Made by a program: the position numbers and the translations under genes. From the NCBI RefSeq assembly GCF_902168435.1, contig NZ_LR656170.1, forward strand, positions 62,001-126,000: a DNA stretch of 64,000 nt. Direction: 5' to 3'. This DNA comes from Bacillus marasmi. GTDB taxonomy: Bacteria > Bacillota > Bacilli > Bacillales > Cytobacillaceae. Position 1 is the first letter of the stretch. Each line of letters opens with the position of its first letter. Below, one piece after another: positions 29,180-38,612 of the stretch. A model generated the notes under the pieces. The model searched no databases and had not been told where the DNA came from. It saw only the letters and a list, made by a program, of their open reading frames with translations.

Positions 29180-30187
29180 TTAAAAGCCTTTTTTGCCCAT
29201 GAAATCTGCTAAATCGACAACACGGTGCGAATAACCTGTTTCGTTATCATACCAAGAAAGAACTTTTACCATGTTTCCTTCCATTACCATTGTTGAAAGT
29301 GCATCGATTGTTGAAGACGCTGCGCTACCGTTAAAGTCAGTAGATACTAATGGAAGCTCAGTGTAATCTAGAATTCCTTTTAAATCACCTTCAGCAGCTG
29401 CTTTTAATGCGCCATTGATTTCATCTGCAGTAACTGACTTATCTAGCTCAACAACTAAGTCAACAACAGATACGTTTGGTGTTGGTACACGCATTGCCAT
29501 ACCATTTAGCTTTCCTTTTAACTCAGGAAGTACTAACGCAACTGCTTTTGCTGCACCAGTTGAAGTCGGAATCATGTTTTCAGCTGCAGCACGTGCACGG
29601 CGGTAATCCTTGTGCGGTAAATCTAAAATTTGTTGGTCGTTAGTATATGAGTGAACAGTTGTCATCATCCCGCGTTTGATGCCAAAATTATCATTAAGCA
29701 CCTTTGCAAATGGAGCTAAACAGTTAGTTGTACAAGATGCATTGGATACGATGTGGTGGTTCGCTGCATCGTACTTATCTTCGTTAACACCCATAACGAT
29801 TGTAATATCTTCATTGCTTGCCGGAGCAGAAATAATAACCTTTTTAGCCCCTGCTTCAAGATGCTTCGCAGCATTGTTTCTGTCTGTGAATCTACCTGTT
29901 GATTCAACTACTACTTCTACACCAAGTTCACCCCAGCCTAATTGTGCTGGATCGCGCTCTGCAAGTACCTTTACACGGTGGCTACCAACCACTAGGTAAT
30001 CACCATCAACCGATACAGCCTGACCAAGCTTGCCATGAACTGTGTCAAATTGTAAAAGGTGTGCTAGCATATTTGCATCAGTTAAATCATTAACTGCAAC
30101 GATTTCAACATTCGGATTATTTAAAGCAGCACGGAAAACATTACGTCCAATACGTCCAAACCCATTAATACCCATTTTTACTGCCAT
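29180..30187 (-). CDS. gapA: Glyceraldehyde-3-phosphate dehydrogenase, glycolytic (GapA)
   Basis: The 335-aa enzyme oxidises glyceraldehyde 3-phosphate with NAD. It has the nucleotide loop [15 protein letters not shown], Asp in [10 protein letters not shown] (favouring NAD), the catalytic Cys in [12 protein letters not shown], and [14 protein letters not shown] near the end. ATG at 30187 is preceded by AAGGAGG; nine in-frame codons upstream are leader. It follows cggR by 110 bases, the standard repressor-gapA order, so it should be repressed by CggR when fructose-1,6-bisphosphate is low. Confidence 0.97.
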   Translation of the reverse strand: MAVKMGINGFGRIGRNVFRAALNNPNVEIVAVNDLTDANMLAHLLQFDTVHGKLGQAVSVDGDYLVVGSHRVKVLAERDPAQLGWGELGVEVVVESTGRFTDRNNAAKHLEAGAKKVIISAPASNEDITIVMGVNEDKYDAANHHIVSNASCTTNCLAPFAKVLNDNFGIKRGMMTTVHSYTNDQQILDLPHKDYRRARAAAENMIPTSTGAAKAVALVLPELKGKLNGMAMRVPTPNVSVVDLVVELDKSVTADEINGALKAAAEGDLKGILDYTELPLVSTDFNGSAASSTIDALSTMVMEGNMVKVLSWYDNETGYSHRVVDLADFMGKKGF

Positions 30188-30297
30188 TTTCGTTTCCTCC
30201 TTAAGGTTGTGCATATATATAATTTTTTATTTAAAAGGGGAATCCCCAAATTAACCATTAGTGACTAATAGCGTATGCGATTCTAAATGAAAGGATA

Positions 30298-31320
30298 TTA
30301 CCCCATTAACATTTGTTTCGCGGCGCCTTCATCGGTAACTAATACCGTTGATGCTGGAGCTTGTTTTAAATATGCTTTGATAGCCTTTGCCTTTGATGCT
30401 CCTCCGGCAACAGCAATAACATTTTCAATACTTTGAATATCCTCAAGTTGAAGTCCTACCGTTAACACCTTATGAACAACTTCGCCTAATTCGTTGATAT
30501 AATATCCAAATGCTTCTCCAACAGCTTGACCTGTTTTAATTTTTTCAAGAATGTCTTGAGGAGTGTTACGGCGCTCTGCCATTGTTATAGCGTCTCCAAT
30601 TCCGTGTAAAACCATGCTCGCAGATCGAAGAAGTTCAAGTACTTCTTGGATATATGGTTCCTTAATAAAGGAATCATATATTTCTTGGCTGACTTGATCC
30701 GGAACATAGAGGACTCGGTGCTTTGCACCGGAATTTTCAGCCATAGTAGCGCAAATTGTATTAGCTTGATTTTTGACAATCTCGCCGACACCGCCACGTG
30801 CTGGCACAAATAACAATTCCTTTTCCTGAAAATCCGGGGTAAGCATTTCAGCAACGGATGCCATTGTCGTTCCACCTGTTACCGCAATGATATTTTTTCC
30901 TTGCAGGAGCTCTTTCATACAATTTGCAGTCGCACGTCCTAGCTCGCTTTTTACCCAAGGTGATTCATCACTATCACCGGATACAACGATGACTTTCTTG
31001 ATGTTTAGTCGACGGCTCAATTCTGTTTCAATCTCAACAATACCTGTTACTTCCCTCATTACACCTTCAAGTTTTTTTAGAAGTTGTGTTCCTTCAGATG
31101 TTAAACTCATTCCCACACTTGAGATATCAATTAAATCTTGGTCTTTAAGAAATTCTACTTCACTTCGCAGTACTCTTTCCGTAAGGCTAAGACTTCCCGC
31201 TAAACTTCTTCTCCCCACAGGCTGCATTAACCGTATGTATTGAAGGATCGAATAGCGCTTTTGCATAACTTGTAAGAGGTCAGGTAATAATCTTTTTTGT
31301 AGCTCTAAAATTGAGTCCAT
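30298..31320 (-). CDS. cggR: Central glycolytic genes regulator CggR
   Basis: The 340-aa SorC/DeoR-family repressor has an N-terminal winged helix (about 20-85, with RRSLAGSLSLTERVLRSEVEFLK). A C-terminal sugar-phosphate-binding domain follows, with VTGGTTMASVAEML, FVPARGGVGE and GIGDAITMAERR. Fructose-1,6-bisphosphate relieves repression in B. subtilis. Its operator lies immediately upstream at 31340-31376, so it represses its own operon with gapA. GGAGAAG precedes ATG. Confidence 0.96.
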   Translation of the reverse strand: MDSILELQKRLLPDLLQVMQKRYSILQYIRLMQPVGRRSLAGSLSLTERVLRSEVEFLKDQDLIDISSVGMSLTSEGTQLLKKLEGVMREVTGIVEIETELSRRLNIKKVIVVSGDSDESPWVKSELGRATANCMKELLQGKNIIAVTGGTTMASVAEMLTPDFQEKELLFVPARGGVGEIVKNQANTICATMAENSGAKHRVLYVPDQVSQEIYDSFIKEPYIQEVLELLRSASMVLHGIGDAITMAERRNTPQDILEKIKTGQAVGEAFGYYINELGEVVHKVLTVGLQLEDIQSIENVIAVAGGASKAKAIKAYLKQAPASTVLVTDEGAAKQMLMG

Positions 31321-31339
31321 GGAAATCTTCTCCTTATAT

Positions 31340-31376
31340 GGACATTATACGTCCCGCATAGACATATTATGTCCCA
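31340..31376 (-). promoter_or_regulatory. CggR operator
   Basis: On the minus strand two direct repeats of the form (C/T)GGGAC-N6-TGTC are separated by 4 bases: TGGGACATAATATGTC and CGGGACGTATAATGTC. This fits the known CggR operator, just before the cggR start. I could not fix the promoter boxes with confidence. Confidence 0.9.
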
Positions 31377-31383
31377 CTTGTTC

Positions 31384-31428
31384 AAAAAAAAATCACTCCT
31401 TAACCTAGACTCATTTTAACAGGAGTGA
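31384..31428 (-). terminator. Terminator after rpoN-glutaredoxin-like unit
   Basis: Stem TCACTCCT/AGGAGTGA (31393-31400 and 31421-31428) with TTAA pairing inside, followed on the minus strand by nine T residues. It separates this unit from the cggR promoter region. Confidence 0.85.
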
Positions 31429-31449
31429 AATTAAAATTCAATTACTTTG

Positions 31450-31701
31450 CTAAGATAATTTTTCTTGCAAACGTTTACGTATGACATTTTTGTCAATTCG
31501 CCCATATTGGACCTCTTCGCCATCGATTAAAATAACGGGTATCATTAGTCCGTAAAGCTCTGTTAAACGATCATCTGTATCAATATCCACTACTTGCAAG
31601 CTGAAATCAAATTCAGATTGTAAACCGTTAACAGCTTCTTTAGCATCCTCGCATAAATGACATTTATTTCTAGAGTATAATGTAATGACCGGTGCGCTCA
31701 C
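31450..31701 (-). CDS. Glutaredoxin-like (DUF836-type) thiol protein
   Basis: The 83-aa thioredoxin-fold protein has CHLC in YSRNKCHLCEDAKE, cis-Pro in LMIPVILIDG and ends with a short helix. This matches the glutaredoxin-like DUF836 group. GTG at 31701 is chosen because AGGAGGG lies 8 bases upstream; the longer frame has no site. It follows rpoN by 70 bases and is probably co-transcribed. Physiological partner unknown. Confidence 0.8.
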   Translation of the reverse strand: MSAPVITLYSRNKCHLCEDAKEAVNGLQSEFDFSLQVVDIDTDDRLTELYGLMIPVILIDGEEVQYGRIDKNVIRKRLQEKLS

Positions 31702-31771
31702 GATTCGTACCCTCCTAAATATTGCTACATAATTTATTATGTATTTTACAAGGACTTTTTGCAATGATCAG

Positions 31772-33088
31772 TTAGTCGTACCTTTTCCGCTTCGAGGATG
31801 ACGGAATCCCTAGCTGCTCACGATATTTCGCTATCGTTCTACGTGATACAACGATTCCTTCCTTACTCTTTAGCAACTCGACCATTTCTAAATCAGAAAG
31901 CGGATTTTTCTTGTTTTCTTCTTTTACTAAATTACCAATCGCCAGTTTCACTTTGTTTGAAGATTGTGCCTCACTAGAAACGGAATCAATTGCACTTGTG
32001 AAAAAGGATTTTAATTCAACTGTTCCAAATGGAGTCTGTACGTATTTCTCCCGAACAGTCCTGCTTACCGTTGATTCATGAATTCCTAATTCCTCAGAAA
32101 TCTCCTTCATTGTCATCGGCTTCAAATACTTTGGACCTTTTTGAAAATAATCCTGTTGCTTCGCTACGATTATCTCTGTAACATTTACAATTGTTCTTTG
32201 TCTTTGCTCTAAGCTTCGAACAATCCACTGATAATCCTGCTGCTTATCACGTAAGAAATTAGTGACACTTTTGTCATTGTGTGTTGATAAATTAGCGATA
32301 TATTCCTTGTTTAATTGGATCCTTGGAAGCAAATTGTCAAAGAGCTGTACAACAAATTGATTGCCTTCCTGCAATACCATCACATCCGGTACAACATACG
32401 GTGCCTTCTCATAATGATATGCACTACCAGGTTTCGGATTGAGCGTTAATATAAAATCGAAAACGTGCTGGATTTCCTTCACATCTTTAGAAATCAACTT
32501 TGCAAGCGCTTTCCATTTCTTTTCCGCAAATAAAGAGAAATGCTGAGAAACGATTTCTTCTGCTAGTTGATATTGTTTAGGATGACGTTGTATTTGAATG
32601 AATAGACATTCCTGTAAGTTTCGTGCACCAATTCCTGATGGTTCTAGTTTCTGTAAAAGCTGCAAACACTCTTCTGCAGCCGGTAAAGATATTTGAAGTT
32701 GCTCGGAAATCTCCTGAAGATCACCTGTAAAATACCCATTATCATCTAAATGATAAATATAATGGGCAAGAATCTTGCGCTTCACCGTAGTGGTTTTCAT
32801 ATCAAGAATTTGCGGCATTAAATGATCGGTAAGCGTAAAGCGTTGGTCGCTGATTTGTTCAATCCAAGATTTATCATTGACCGTAGAACTGCCATTCCCC
32901 TTCTTTTTCCGCTGGTATACCTCCGTGGTGTTCTTGATTTGGAGTAGCGGATTTTCTAGTGCTTTATTTTCAAGAAAATCAACAAGCTCAATCGATGAAT
33001 ACTGTAACAGTGCAATCGCCTGTGATAATTCCTGTGTCATCGATAACTTTAACGTCTGCTGCTGCGATAACCCTGGCCTTAAATCCAT
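31772..33088 (-). CDS. rpoN: RNA polymerase sigma-54 factor
   Basis: The 438-aa protein (SigL in Bacillus) has the Gln-rich activator-interacting region at the start (LSQQQTLKLSMTQELSQAI), a core-binding region and a helix-turn-helix (TMKEISEELGIHESTVSR). The RpoN box SRRTIAKYREQLGI lies at the C-terminus. It directs transcription from -24/-12 promoters with enhancer-binding activators, for example for levanase, arginine or branched-chain amino acid use. No such promoter was found in the window. The following gene encodes a small thiol protein. Confidence 0.96.
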   Translation of the reverse strand: MDLRPGLSQQQTLKLSMTQELSQAIALLQYSSIELVDFLENKALENPLLQIKNTTEVYQRKKKGNGSSTVNDKSWIEQISDQRFTLTDHLMPQILDMKTTTVKRKILAHYIYHLDDNGYFTGDLQEISEQLQISLPAAEECLQLLQKLEPSGIGARNLQECLFIQIQRHPKQYQLAEEIVSQHFSLFAEKKWKALAKLISKDVKEIQHVFDFILTLNPKPGSAYHYEKAPYVVPDVMVLQEGNQFVVQLFDNLLPRIQLNKEYIANLSTHNDKSVTNFLRDKQQDYQWIVRSLEQRQRTIVNVTEIIVAKQQDYFQKGPKYLKPMTMKEISEELGIHESTVSRTVREKYVQTPFGTVELKSFFTSAIDSVSSEAQSSNKVKLAIGNLVKEENKKNPLSDLEMVELLKSKEGIVVSRRTIAKYREQLGIPSSSKRKRYD

Positions 33089-33244
33089 CTACCACTCCCC
33101 CTAATCCCTATTTTACAATATTCACAATATTTTTTGTTCACAAAAGATTAAATTTTACCACTTTTATCTTATTCCTTAATATTTGAGAGTTGTGTGAAAA
33201 ATTGATATTCAACAATTGCTATATGTACTTGCAAAGCTTTACTC

Positions 33245-33283
33245 AAAAAAACACCCTTGCTTTGTAAATAAAAAAGCAAGGGT
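33245..33283 (-). terminator. Sortase gene terminator
   Basis: Perfect 11-bp stem ACCCTTGCTTT/AAAGCAAGGGT, followed on the minus strand by GTTTTTTT. Confidence 0.88.
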
Positions 33284-33317
33284 AGCGTCATTTATATAGA
33301 AGTAATGATGACATTTG

Positions 33318-33980
33318 TTATTCCTGTTCATTCTCTACTGGATAAGCATATATAACAAACCGGTCTGGCGCATCTCCAATAAAATTAAACGGATAGCAAG
33401 TGGAAACGACGAGTACTTCTTCTCCCATTTTTCTAATGACTGTCGTATCGTCTGCATGAACAATATCAGTTGATCTTATTTCATACGTGTAGGTACCATA
33501 TGGCATATTTATAATAAACTTATCCCCAATTTCTATTCGATCAAAATTGCGAAAAACGGTATCACGATGACCCGATATTAGGATTTGTTCATTTTGTCCT
33601 GGGAAGACAGTTGTGGAATAATGCCCAACCCCTTGGTCAAGAACATTTGCATCAGTACCTTCAATTAATGGAAGAGTTCGATTTAGTTTTGGTATTTCAA
33701 CAGTTCCTAAAGGTTCATTATAAACTGCAGAAAAATCTATTATTTCTTGTTCAGTTGTATCAATTGTAGGTTCAGATAGTTTTTCAATTTCAATCTTTTT
33801 CTCTGCAGCTTCCAATGATTGAATCTGAGCACTTTCATGACTGTAATATTGAAGTCCAAAAACACTAAGATAATATAAACTGATAATCATCATGATGGCT
33901 CCAAGTATTTCTATCGAATTAACTTGTTGCCCTATTCTTGGTTTATATAATTGGGTGATAATCAACTCAAGGTTTTTCAT
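33318..33980 (-). CDS. Class D sortase
   Basis: The 220-aa transpeptidase has an N-terminal membrane anchor (about residues 25-45) and the sortase catalytic triad: His in ISGHRDTVF, Cys in VVSTCYPF and Arg in APDRFVIYA. The C-terminal location of the motifs and the sequence around them fit class D. It anchors proteins carrying LPNTA/LPDTx-type signals to peptidoglycan. The gene directly upstream encodes a protein ending with LPNTS, its likely substrate, 120 bases away. AAGGTGA precedes ATG. Confidence 0.9.
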   Translation of the reverse strand: MKNLELIITQLYKPRIGQQVNSIEILGAIMMIISLYYLSVFGLQYYSHESAQIQSLEAAEKKIEIEKLSEPTIDTTEQEIIDFSAVYNEPLGTVEIPKLNRTLPLIEGTDANVLDQGVGHYSTTVFPGQNEQILISGHRDTVFRNFDRIEIGDKFIINMPYGTYTYEIRSTDIVHADDTTVIRKMGEEVLVVSTCYPFNFIGDAPDRFVIYAYPVENEQE

Positions 33981-34043
33981 ATCTTCACCTTACTTCCCAT
34001 CACAGGAGTTCATTCTAATCGAGAGGTTTTTGAATAAATATTA

Positions 34044-34081
34044 TTTAAAAGAAGCAAATGCTAAATAGACGCATTTGCTTC
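34044..34081 (-). terminator. Terminator after the LPNTS-protein gene
   Basis: Perfect 11-bp stem GAAGCAAATGC/GCATTTGCTTC, followed on the minus strand by TTTTAAATAA. The sortase gene is beyond it, so read-through or a second promoter is needed. Confidence 0.8.
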
Positions 34082-34100
34082 TTTCATATTTGTCATTTGA

Positions 34101-35435
34101 CTATTTTTTTCTTCTTCCAATGTAACGAGTACCAAGACCAGCCATCATTGTACTAATGCCAGTAAGACCATAAATCCACATGTCTGTAGATGTATTTGGC
34201 AACGTGTTTCCACCTGGAGTCGTAGGTGTTGTTGGTGTTGTAGTCGGTGGTGTTGTTGGTGGCGTAGTTGGTGTTTTCTCGTTAAATGTAATAGTATCGT
34301 AATCTACCAGGCTGCTTAACAACGCTAAATCAATTGTAGCGTTATTTAATACAGCACCATAAACTTTTACATCACCATTTAAACCTGATGGTTTTTTTAT
34401 GGTAATATCGTTAAGTTCAACAGTAGTAGATCCTAAAACTTGTATTGCTACTAAACTATCTACAAGGTCTAGAATGTCTTCTAATAGAGTGCCTACTAAT
34501 GGTTCAATTGTGTCTTTTAATAGAGCTTTAACTGGTCCTAAAATAAGGTTAGCATCAATTACCAATCCCTCAGTTAAATCATCAAGAATTTCTCCTATTG
34601 TTCCTACAGCTGGATCAAGAACAGGTAGTAAACCTTTAACGATTCCTAAAAGCGGAAGATCTAGAATATCACCTACTATACCATCTAAAACCGCCTCATC
34701 TAAACCTGAAAGATCAACAACTATGTTTAATGCATCTACTTGAGCTAATAGTTGACTTACTAACGGAAGAACTAAATCATTTACTACACCTTCAAGATGT
34801 TCACCTAAACCGTCTGAGAAAGTAATAGTAAATTCACCATTATCTCCTTGTACAACAGTAATGTCATCTTCATAAACAAGGACATCATCCAGAGCATCAA
34901 TCAGAGCCTCATCAATATTATCCAGTGCGGCTAAAGTATCATTAAGCTCATCTAATCCATCAATTGTGATAACTCCGCCTGTTAAACCGTTATCATTAAT
35001 GAGCGCATCAACATCGGTCACTAAGTCACCAACTATACCTGTTACATCTGTTACCAATCCGTCAACGGTACCTAAGACTGGTGCAAGTAATGGCGTTAAG
35101 TCATCCACGTCAATTGGCAGGAGTTCAGATTGGACATGTGCTGTTCCCTCTTTATCCCATTTATCGGACAGTTCTTTTGCATAAAAAACAACAGTTTGAT
35201 CAGGGTTTATTAAATCAACGTTGGCTAAATCGGTGGCATTAAGATTTAAATCCAAGGTATATGGGCCAGTTCCAGCCACATCACCAAGGCTCGCTTCGAC
35301 ATCGACGTTTTTAAAAACACTTACCTCAGCCAAGCTTTTTGCACTAGCGTAGGAAGAAAGGCTTAACATAAGGATAGCTGCGATTGCGGTAAGCACTAAG
35401 CTCTTTTTCAAAAATCTTTTATATCTCTTTTTCAC
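34101..35435 (-). CDS. LPNTS-anchored surface protein, probable sortase D substrate
   Basis: The 444-aa protein has a signal peptide (about 1-35, ending YASAKSL) and a long acidic central part rich in Leu, Val, Asp and Thr. A Pro/Thr-rich wall-spanning region (TPTTPPTTPPTT-type) follows, then the sorting signal LPNTS, a hydrophobic helix and the basic tail GRRKK. The central part has recurring heptad-like LVDGLL/VDALN segments that suggest an elongated or coiled fold; I do not recognise it. GTG at 35435 has AAAGGGG at good spacing; the first GTG three codons earlier is too near. It is the probable substrate of the sortase downstream. Confidence 0.85.
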   Translation of the reverse strand: MKKRYKRFLKKSLVLTAIAAILMLSLSSYASAKSLAEVSVFKNVDVEASLGDVAGTGPYTLDLNLNATDLANVDLINPDQTVVFYAKELSDKWDKEGTAHVQSELLPIDVDDLTPLLAPVLGTVDGLVTDVTGIVGDLVTDVDALINDNGLTGGVITIDGLDELNDTLAALDNIDEALIDALDDVLVYEDDITVVQGDNGEFTITFSDGLGEHLEGVVNDLVLPLVSQLLAQVDALNIVVDLSGLDEAVLDGIVGDILDLPLLGIVKGLLPVLDPAVGTIGEILDDLTEGLVIDANLILGPVKALLKDTIEPLVGTLLEDILDLVDSLVAIQVLGSTTVELNDITIKKPSGLNGDVKVYGAVLNNATIDLALLSSLVDYDTITFNEKTPTTPPTTPPTTTPTTPTTPGGNTLPNTSTDMWIYGLTGISTMMAGLGTRYIGRRKK

Positions 35436-35928
35436 TATGCACACCCCTTTATCTTGATTGATGAAGATTGTTTCTTTCAGCTGATTCTAGTTGAGGAGAA
35501 ACAAGTCCCAAAGACAAAGTAATTGCAGCACAAACTTTAGTGGGAATAAATTTCCCACTACCTCTATACCCTCATCTCCTTTTTTGGATTTTTGGAATGA
35601 TAAAGGATCTCATCGTTTATGTACTATGCAAATCAAGATGTGTAATATTGAATTTGTTTGTGGAGTTCTTTACCACTCACTACGATACATTGGACTGGTA
35701 ATATTATGTATCTATAATAGTTTTAACCCATAAAAAACAATCTTTCAACAAATAGCATGCATTATTCACCCTATTGTCAATATTTCTTATTTAATTTATA
35801 TTCTGAATTTAAACTATTATTATCGTAAAAAATATTTCTAATATATCATCGGTGTTATTAAATGAAAAAAGCACTTGCAAACAGACTCATCATGCCATAT
35901 AATATTTTAACGTACCGTAAATTCATAT
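35436..35928. other. Long intergenic region with no gene seen
   Basis: About 490 AT-rich bases between the divergent surface-protein gene and the tRNA. The only structure seen is an inverted repeat AGTGGGAA/TTCCCACT at 35539-35559, which may be an operator of the surface-protein gene, and the tRNA promoter at its right end. A short open frame at 35491-35733 has no ribosome site and is not called. Confidence 0.6.
35875..35903 (+). promoter_or_regulatory. Promoter of tRNA-Arg
   Basis: -35 TTGCAA (35875-35880), 17-base spacer, -10 TATAAT (35898-35903), 26 bases before the mature tRNA. Confidence 0.75.
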
Positions 35929-36000
35929 GCCCTCGTGGTGCAACGGATAGCACGTAAGATTCCGGTTCTTAAAATGGGGGTTCGATTCCCTCCGAGGGCG
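35929..36000 (+). tRNA. tRNA-Arg (anticodon CCG)
   Basis: A 72-nt cloverleaf: acceptor stem GCCCTCG/CGAGGGC, anticodon stem TAAGA/TCTTA with loop TTCCGGT (anticodon CCG, reading CGG), and T-arm GGGTTCGATTCCC. CCA is not encoded. It has its own promoter and terminator. Confidence 0.93.
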
Positions 36001-36032
36001 CTAAAAATGAAAGAAGCTGGACTACAAAAAAA

Positions 36033-36086
36033 CGAACTATCATGTGAAATTCTTACTTAGAATTTCCTAATAGTTCGGTTTTTTTT
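36033..36086 (+). terminator. tRNA-Arg terminator
   Basis: Long hairpin with arms CGAACTAT/ATAGTTCG and inner GAAATTC/GAATTTC, followed by eight T residues. Confidence 0.85.
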
Positions 36087-36172
36087 ATTCTTTTTTTCAA
36101 TAGGCAAATAACTGTGCAAATTTTTTTGCACCTGAGTCTGTCAACCCGAATGTTGATTTACTTGTGTTTAAA

Positions 36173-36363
36173 AATAAGCGGAAGAATTCCTCTTATTTCG
36201 GGAAATACCCAATTTCCCTATAAATAACAGGAGTTTTTCCCCTTATTTCATAAAAATCACTGTATTTTGTCTTTTTGGGAGCGGTTAAGCGGAAATTCTC
36301 CTCTTATTTTCAGATCAATTAGCTCCCCAAACATACAATAACGGGAAATTCTCCGCTTATTTT
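36173..36363. repeat. Four imperfect inverted-repeat elements before clpP
   Basis: Four copies of an about 26-bp palindrome-like element, of the type AATAAsGGGA...TCCsCTTATT, start near 36173, 36223, 36283 and 36337 (spacing 50-60). Each pairs AATAA with TTATT and GGA with TCC. The rest of 36087-36549 shows nothing else. Confidence 0.7.
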
Positions 36364-36549
36364 TTCTCGCACCTTCATGAAAATCACCAATGAACTTTAA
36401 TATTGTCTTCCATAAAATCAATTTATTTCTGTCCCAGCTTCTTTTTCGTTTTTTTGATTAAAAAAAGGCACATTGGCAAAGATGGAAATCAGGAACCTTT
36501 TATACATAAAGAATGTCGAACAAATCCCAATATAACGCAGTGCGATTTG

Positions 36550-36579
36550 TTTGACCTTAATTGACCATCAGTGTATGAT
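36550..36579 (+). promoter_or_regulatory. clpP promoter with CtsR operator
   Basis: -35 TTGACC (36551-36556), 17-base spacer, -10 TATGAT (36574-36579). The CtsR box lies at 36550-36566, read on the minus strand as GGTCAATTAAGGTCAAA, two heptads with a 3-base gap, over the -35. It predicts heat-shock and stress induction. Confidence 0.88.
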
Positions 36580-36657
36580 AACAATACATAAGGTTTTTTC
36601 ACATTAAGCAAACACAATAAGTACTTAAAGAACAACAGATTAAAGGAGGAACAGAAA

Positions 36658-37257
36658 ATGAATTTGATTCCTACAGTAATTGAACAGACAAATCGCGGCG
36701 AGCGGGCATATGACATTTATTCCCGTCTACTTAAAGACCGTATTATCATGCTAGGAAGCGGTATTGATGATAATGTTGCCAATTCGATCGTTGCGCAATT
36801 ATTATTTTTAGAAGCTGAAAATCCTGAAAAAGATATATCTATTTACATTAATAGCCCTGGTGGTAGTATTACAGCTGGTATGGCTATCTACGACACAATG
36901 CAATTCATTAAGCCAGACGTTCAAACGATTTGTATCGGTATGGCAGCATCAATGGGTGCTTTCCTACTTGCAGCAGGTACAAAAGGCAAACGTTATGCCT
37001 TACCTAATGCTGAAGTCATGATTCACCAACCACTTGGTGGAGCACAGGGCCAGGCTACTGAAATCGAAATTGCAGCAAAACGCATCCTGTTCTTGCGTGA
37101 TAAGTTAAACGGCATCCTTGCTGAACGTACTGGTCAGCCGCTAGAAGTTATTGAGCGTGATACAGAACGCGATAACTTCATGACTGCAGCTAAAGCGAAA
37201 GAATACGGCTTAGTTGACCATATTATTGAACGCAGTACTGCTGTTGAGAAAAAATAA
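36658..37257 (+). CDS. clpP: ATP-dependent Clp protease proteolytic subunit
   Basis: The 199-aa serine protease has Ser98 in [11 protein letters not shown], His123 in VMIHQPLGG and Asp near residue 172 (DRDTERDNF-type segment). Fourteen subunits form a chamber fed by ClpC, ClpX or ClpE and degrade misfolded, tagged and regulatory proteins, including SsrA-tagged peptides. AAAGGAGG precedes ATG. Control by CtsR is visible upstream. It is a single gene facing crh. Confidence 0.98.
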   Translation: MNLIPTVIEQTNRGERAYDIYSRLLKDRIIMLGSGIDDNVANSIVAQLLFLEAENPEKDISIYINSPGGSITAGMAIYDTMQFIKPDVQTICIGMAASMGAFLLAAGTKGKRYALPNAEVMIHQPLGGAQGQATEIEIAAKRILFLRDKLNGILAERTGQPLEVIERDTERDNFMTAAKAKEYGLVDHIIERSTAVEKK

Positions 37258-37308
37258 AGCAGAAGCAGCTTGCACGGGTAAATGCTGATGCTAAATAGAA
37301 ATTAACAT

Positions 37309-37342
37309 AAAAAAATCGCGCTCCTCTTGAGCGCGATTTTTT
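37309..37342. terminator. Bidirectional terminator between clpP and crh
   Basis: Stem ATCGCGCTC/GAGCGCGAT with A-run before and T-run after, able to serve both converging genes. Confidence 0.85.
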
Positions 37343-37598
37343 ATGCTTCATCACAGATATATTTACAAAGTGCTTCGATAGCCTCATTTTCATCACTGCC
37401 ATTTGCAATCAAAGCAACCTCTGAACCGGAGCTAATTGCTAAACTCATTAACCCCATTATGCTTTTTGCATTGACTTTTTTTCCATCCTTTTCAAGAAAA
37501 ATATCGGATGAAAAACGATTTGCTTCTTGTACAAAAAGCGCAGCAGGACGCGCTTGTAAACCTGTTTTCAGTTTAACCTTAACCTGTTTTTCTAACAT
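37341..37598 (-). CDS. crh: HPr-like carbon catabolite protein Crh
   Basis: The 85-aa HPr paralogue has Gln instead of His at position 15 (GLQARPAALF), so it cannot carry PTS phosphate. It keeps the regulatory Ser46 in NAKSIMGLMSL, the target of HprK. Phospho-Crh acts as a corepressor of CcpA and moderates the methylglyoxal pathway in B. subtilis. It is the last gene of the yvcI-rapZ-yvcK-whiA-crh unit. hprK lies 17 kb away in the same window. Confidence 0.94.
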   Translation of the reverse strand: MLEKQVKVKLKTGLQARPAALFVQEANRFSSDIFLEKDGKKVNAKSIMGLMSLAISSGSEVALIANGSDENEAIEALCKYICDEA

Positions 37599-37612
37599 TT
37601 GATTTCTCCCCT

Positions 37613-38569
37613 TTAAATGTCTCTATTGTTAATCGGTTCGCTTGCACGTAATTTATCTGCAATTTCATCTATTTTTCTTAACCGATGATTGATTCCAGAT
37701 TTACTTATCGTCCCACCTGATACCATTTCACCGAGTTCTTTAAGAGTAACATCTTGATAATTTACTCTTAATTCGGCTATTTCCCTGAGTTTCCCAGGTA
37801 ATACTTGTAAACCAACCGTTTGCTCAATGTATCGAATATTTTCAACCTGTCTTAATGCTGCACCAATTGTCTTATTAAGATTAGCCGTTTCACAATTCAC
37901 CAATCGATTAACTGAATTCCTCATATCTCGCACTATTCGAATATCTTCAAATCTTAATAGGGCATTATGGGCACCAATAATATTTAAAAACTCAGTAATT
38001 TTCTCTGCTTCTTTTAAGTAGACTATATATCCTTTTTTGCGTTCAAGCGTTTTACTATTAAGCATAAAGGTATTCATCAACTCACAAAGCGCGTCATTGT
38101 GTTCCTTATATAAAGAAGATATTTCTAAATGGTAAGAAGATGTTTCCGGATTATTAACTGAACCCCCTGCTAGGAAGGCTCCTCGCAAATAAGAACGCTT
38201 ACAACATTTCTTTTTAATTAAATCCTTAGAAATATCATGGACAAAGGTAAATCCTTCCCCTAATATTTTTAAGTCCTCCAAAATTATTTTTGCTTGGTCA
38301 GCCAATCGAACAATGTAAACATTGTTCTTTTTCAGGCGCATCTTTTTCCGAACAAGCAATTCAACCTGAACATCATAATTCTTTTTAATTAAAGTATAAA
38401 TTCTTCTTGCAATCGCAGCATTTTCTGTTTGAATATCGACAACGAGCTTGCGATTGGAAAATGACAAAGAACCATTCATGCGAATTAAAGCGGAGAGTTC
38501 GGATTTACTGCAGCAAGCTTTTACTTCTATATTTGTGAGTTCTTTTTTTGTTTCTGAAGCGAAAGACAT
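37613..38569 (-). CDS. whiA: WhiA-like DNA-binding protein
   Basis: The 318-aa protein has a LAGLIDADG-like N-terminal fold ([16 protein letters not shown]) that has lost endonuclease function in this family, and a C-terminal helix-turn-helix ([24 protein letters not shown]). In B. subtilis it affects cell division and nucleoid organisation. It lies between yvcK and crh, the conserved order. Start by position in the family. Confidence 0.95.
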   Translation of the reverse strand: MSFASETKKELTNIEVKACCSKSELSALIRMNGSLSFSNRKLVVDIQTENAAIARRIYTLIKKNYDVQVELLVRKKMRLKKNNVYIVRLADQAKIILEDLKILGEGFTFVHDISKDLIKKKCCKRSYLRGAFLAGGSVNNPETSSYHLEISSLYKEHNDALCELMNTFMLNSKTLERKKGYIVYLKEAEKITEFLNIIGAHNALLRFEDIRIVRDMRNSVNRLVNCETANLNKTIGAALRQVENIRYIEQTVGLQVLPGKLREIAELRVNYQDVTLKELGEMVSGGTISKSGINHRLRKIDEIADKLRASEPINNRDI

Positions 38570-38612
38570 CCTTAACCACCTCCATCCGCTAACAGCCTCA
38601 TCATGATGTCAT

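Noticed and set aside
35491-35733. Coding gene upstream of tRNA-Arg
   Set aside because: No ribosome binding site, odd composition and no recognisable domain.
37613-38569. WhiA as an active homing endonuclease
   Set aside because: It has the LAGLIDADG fold but the family is a regulator with HTH, and it is in a conserved core operon.
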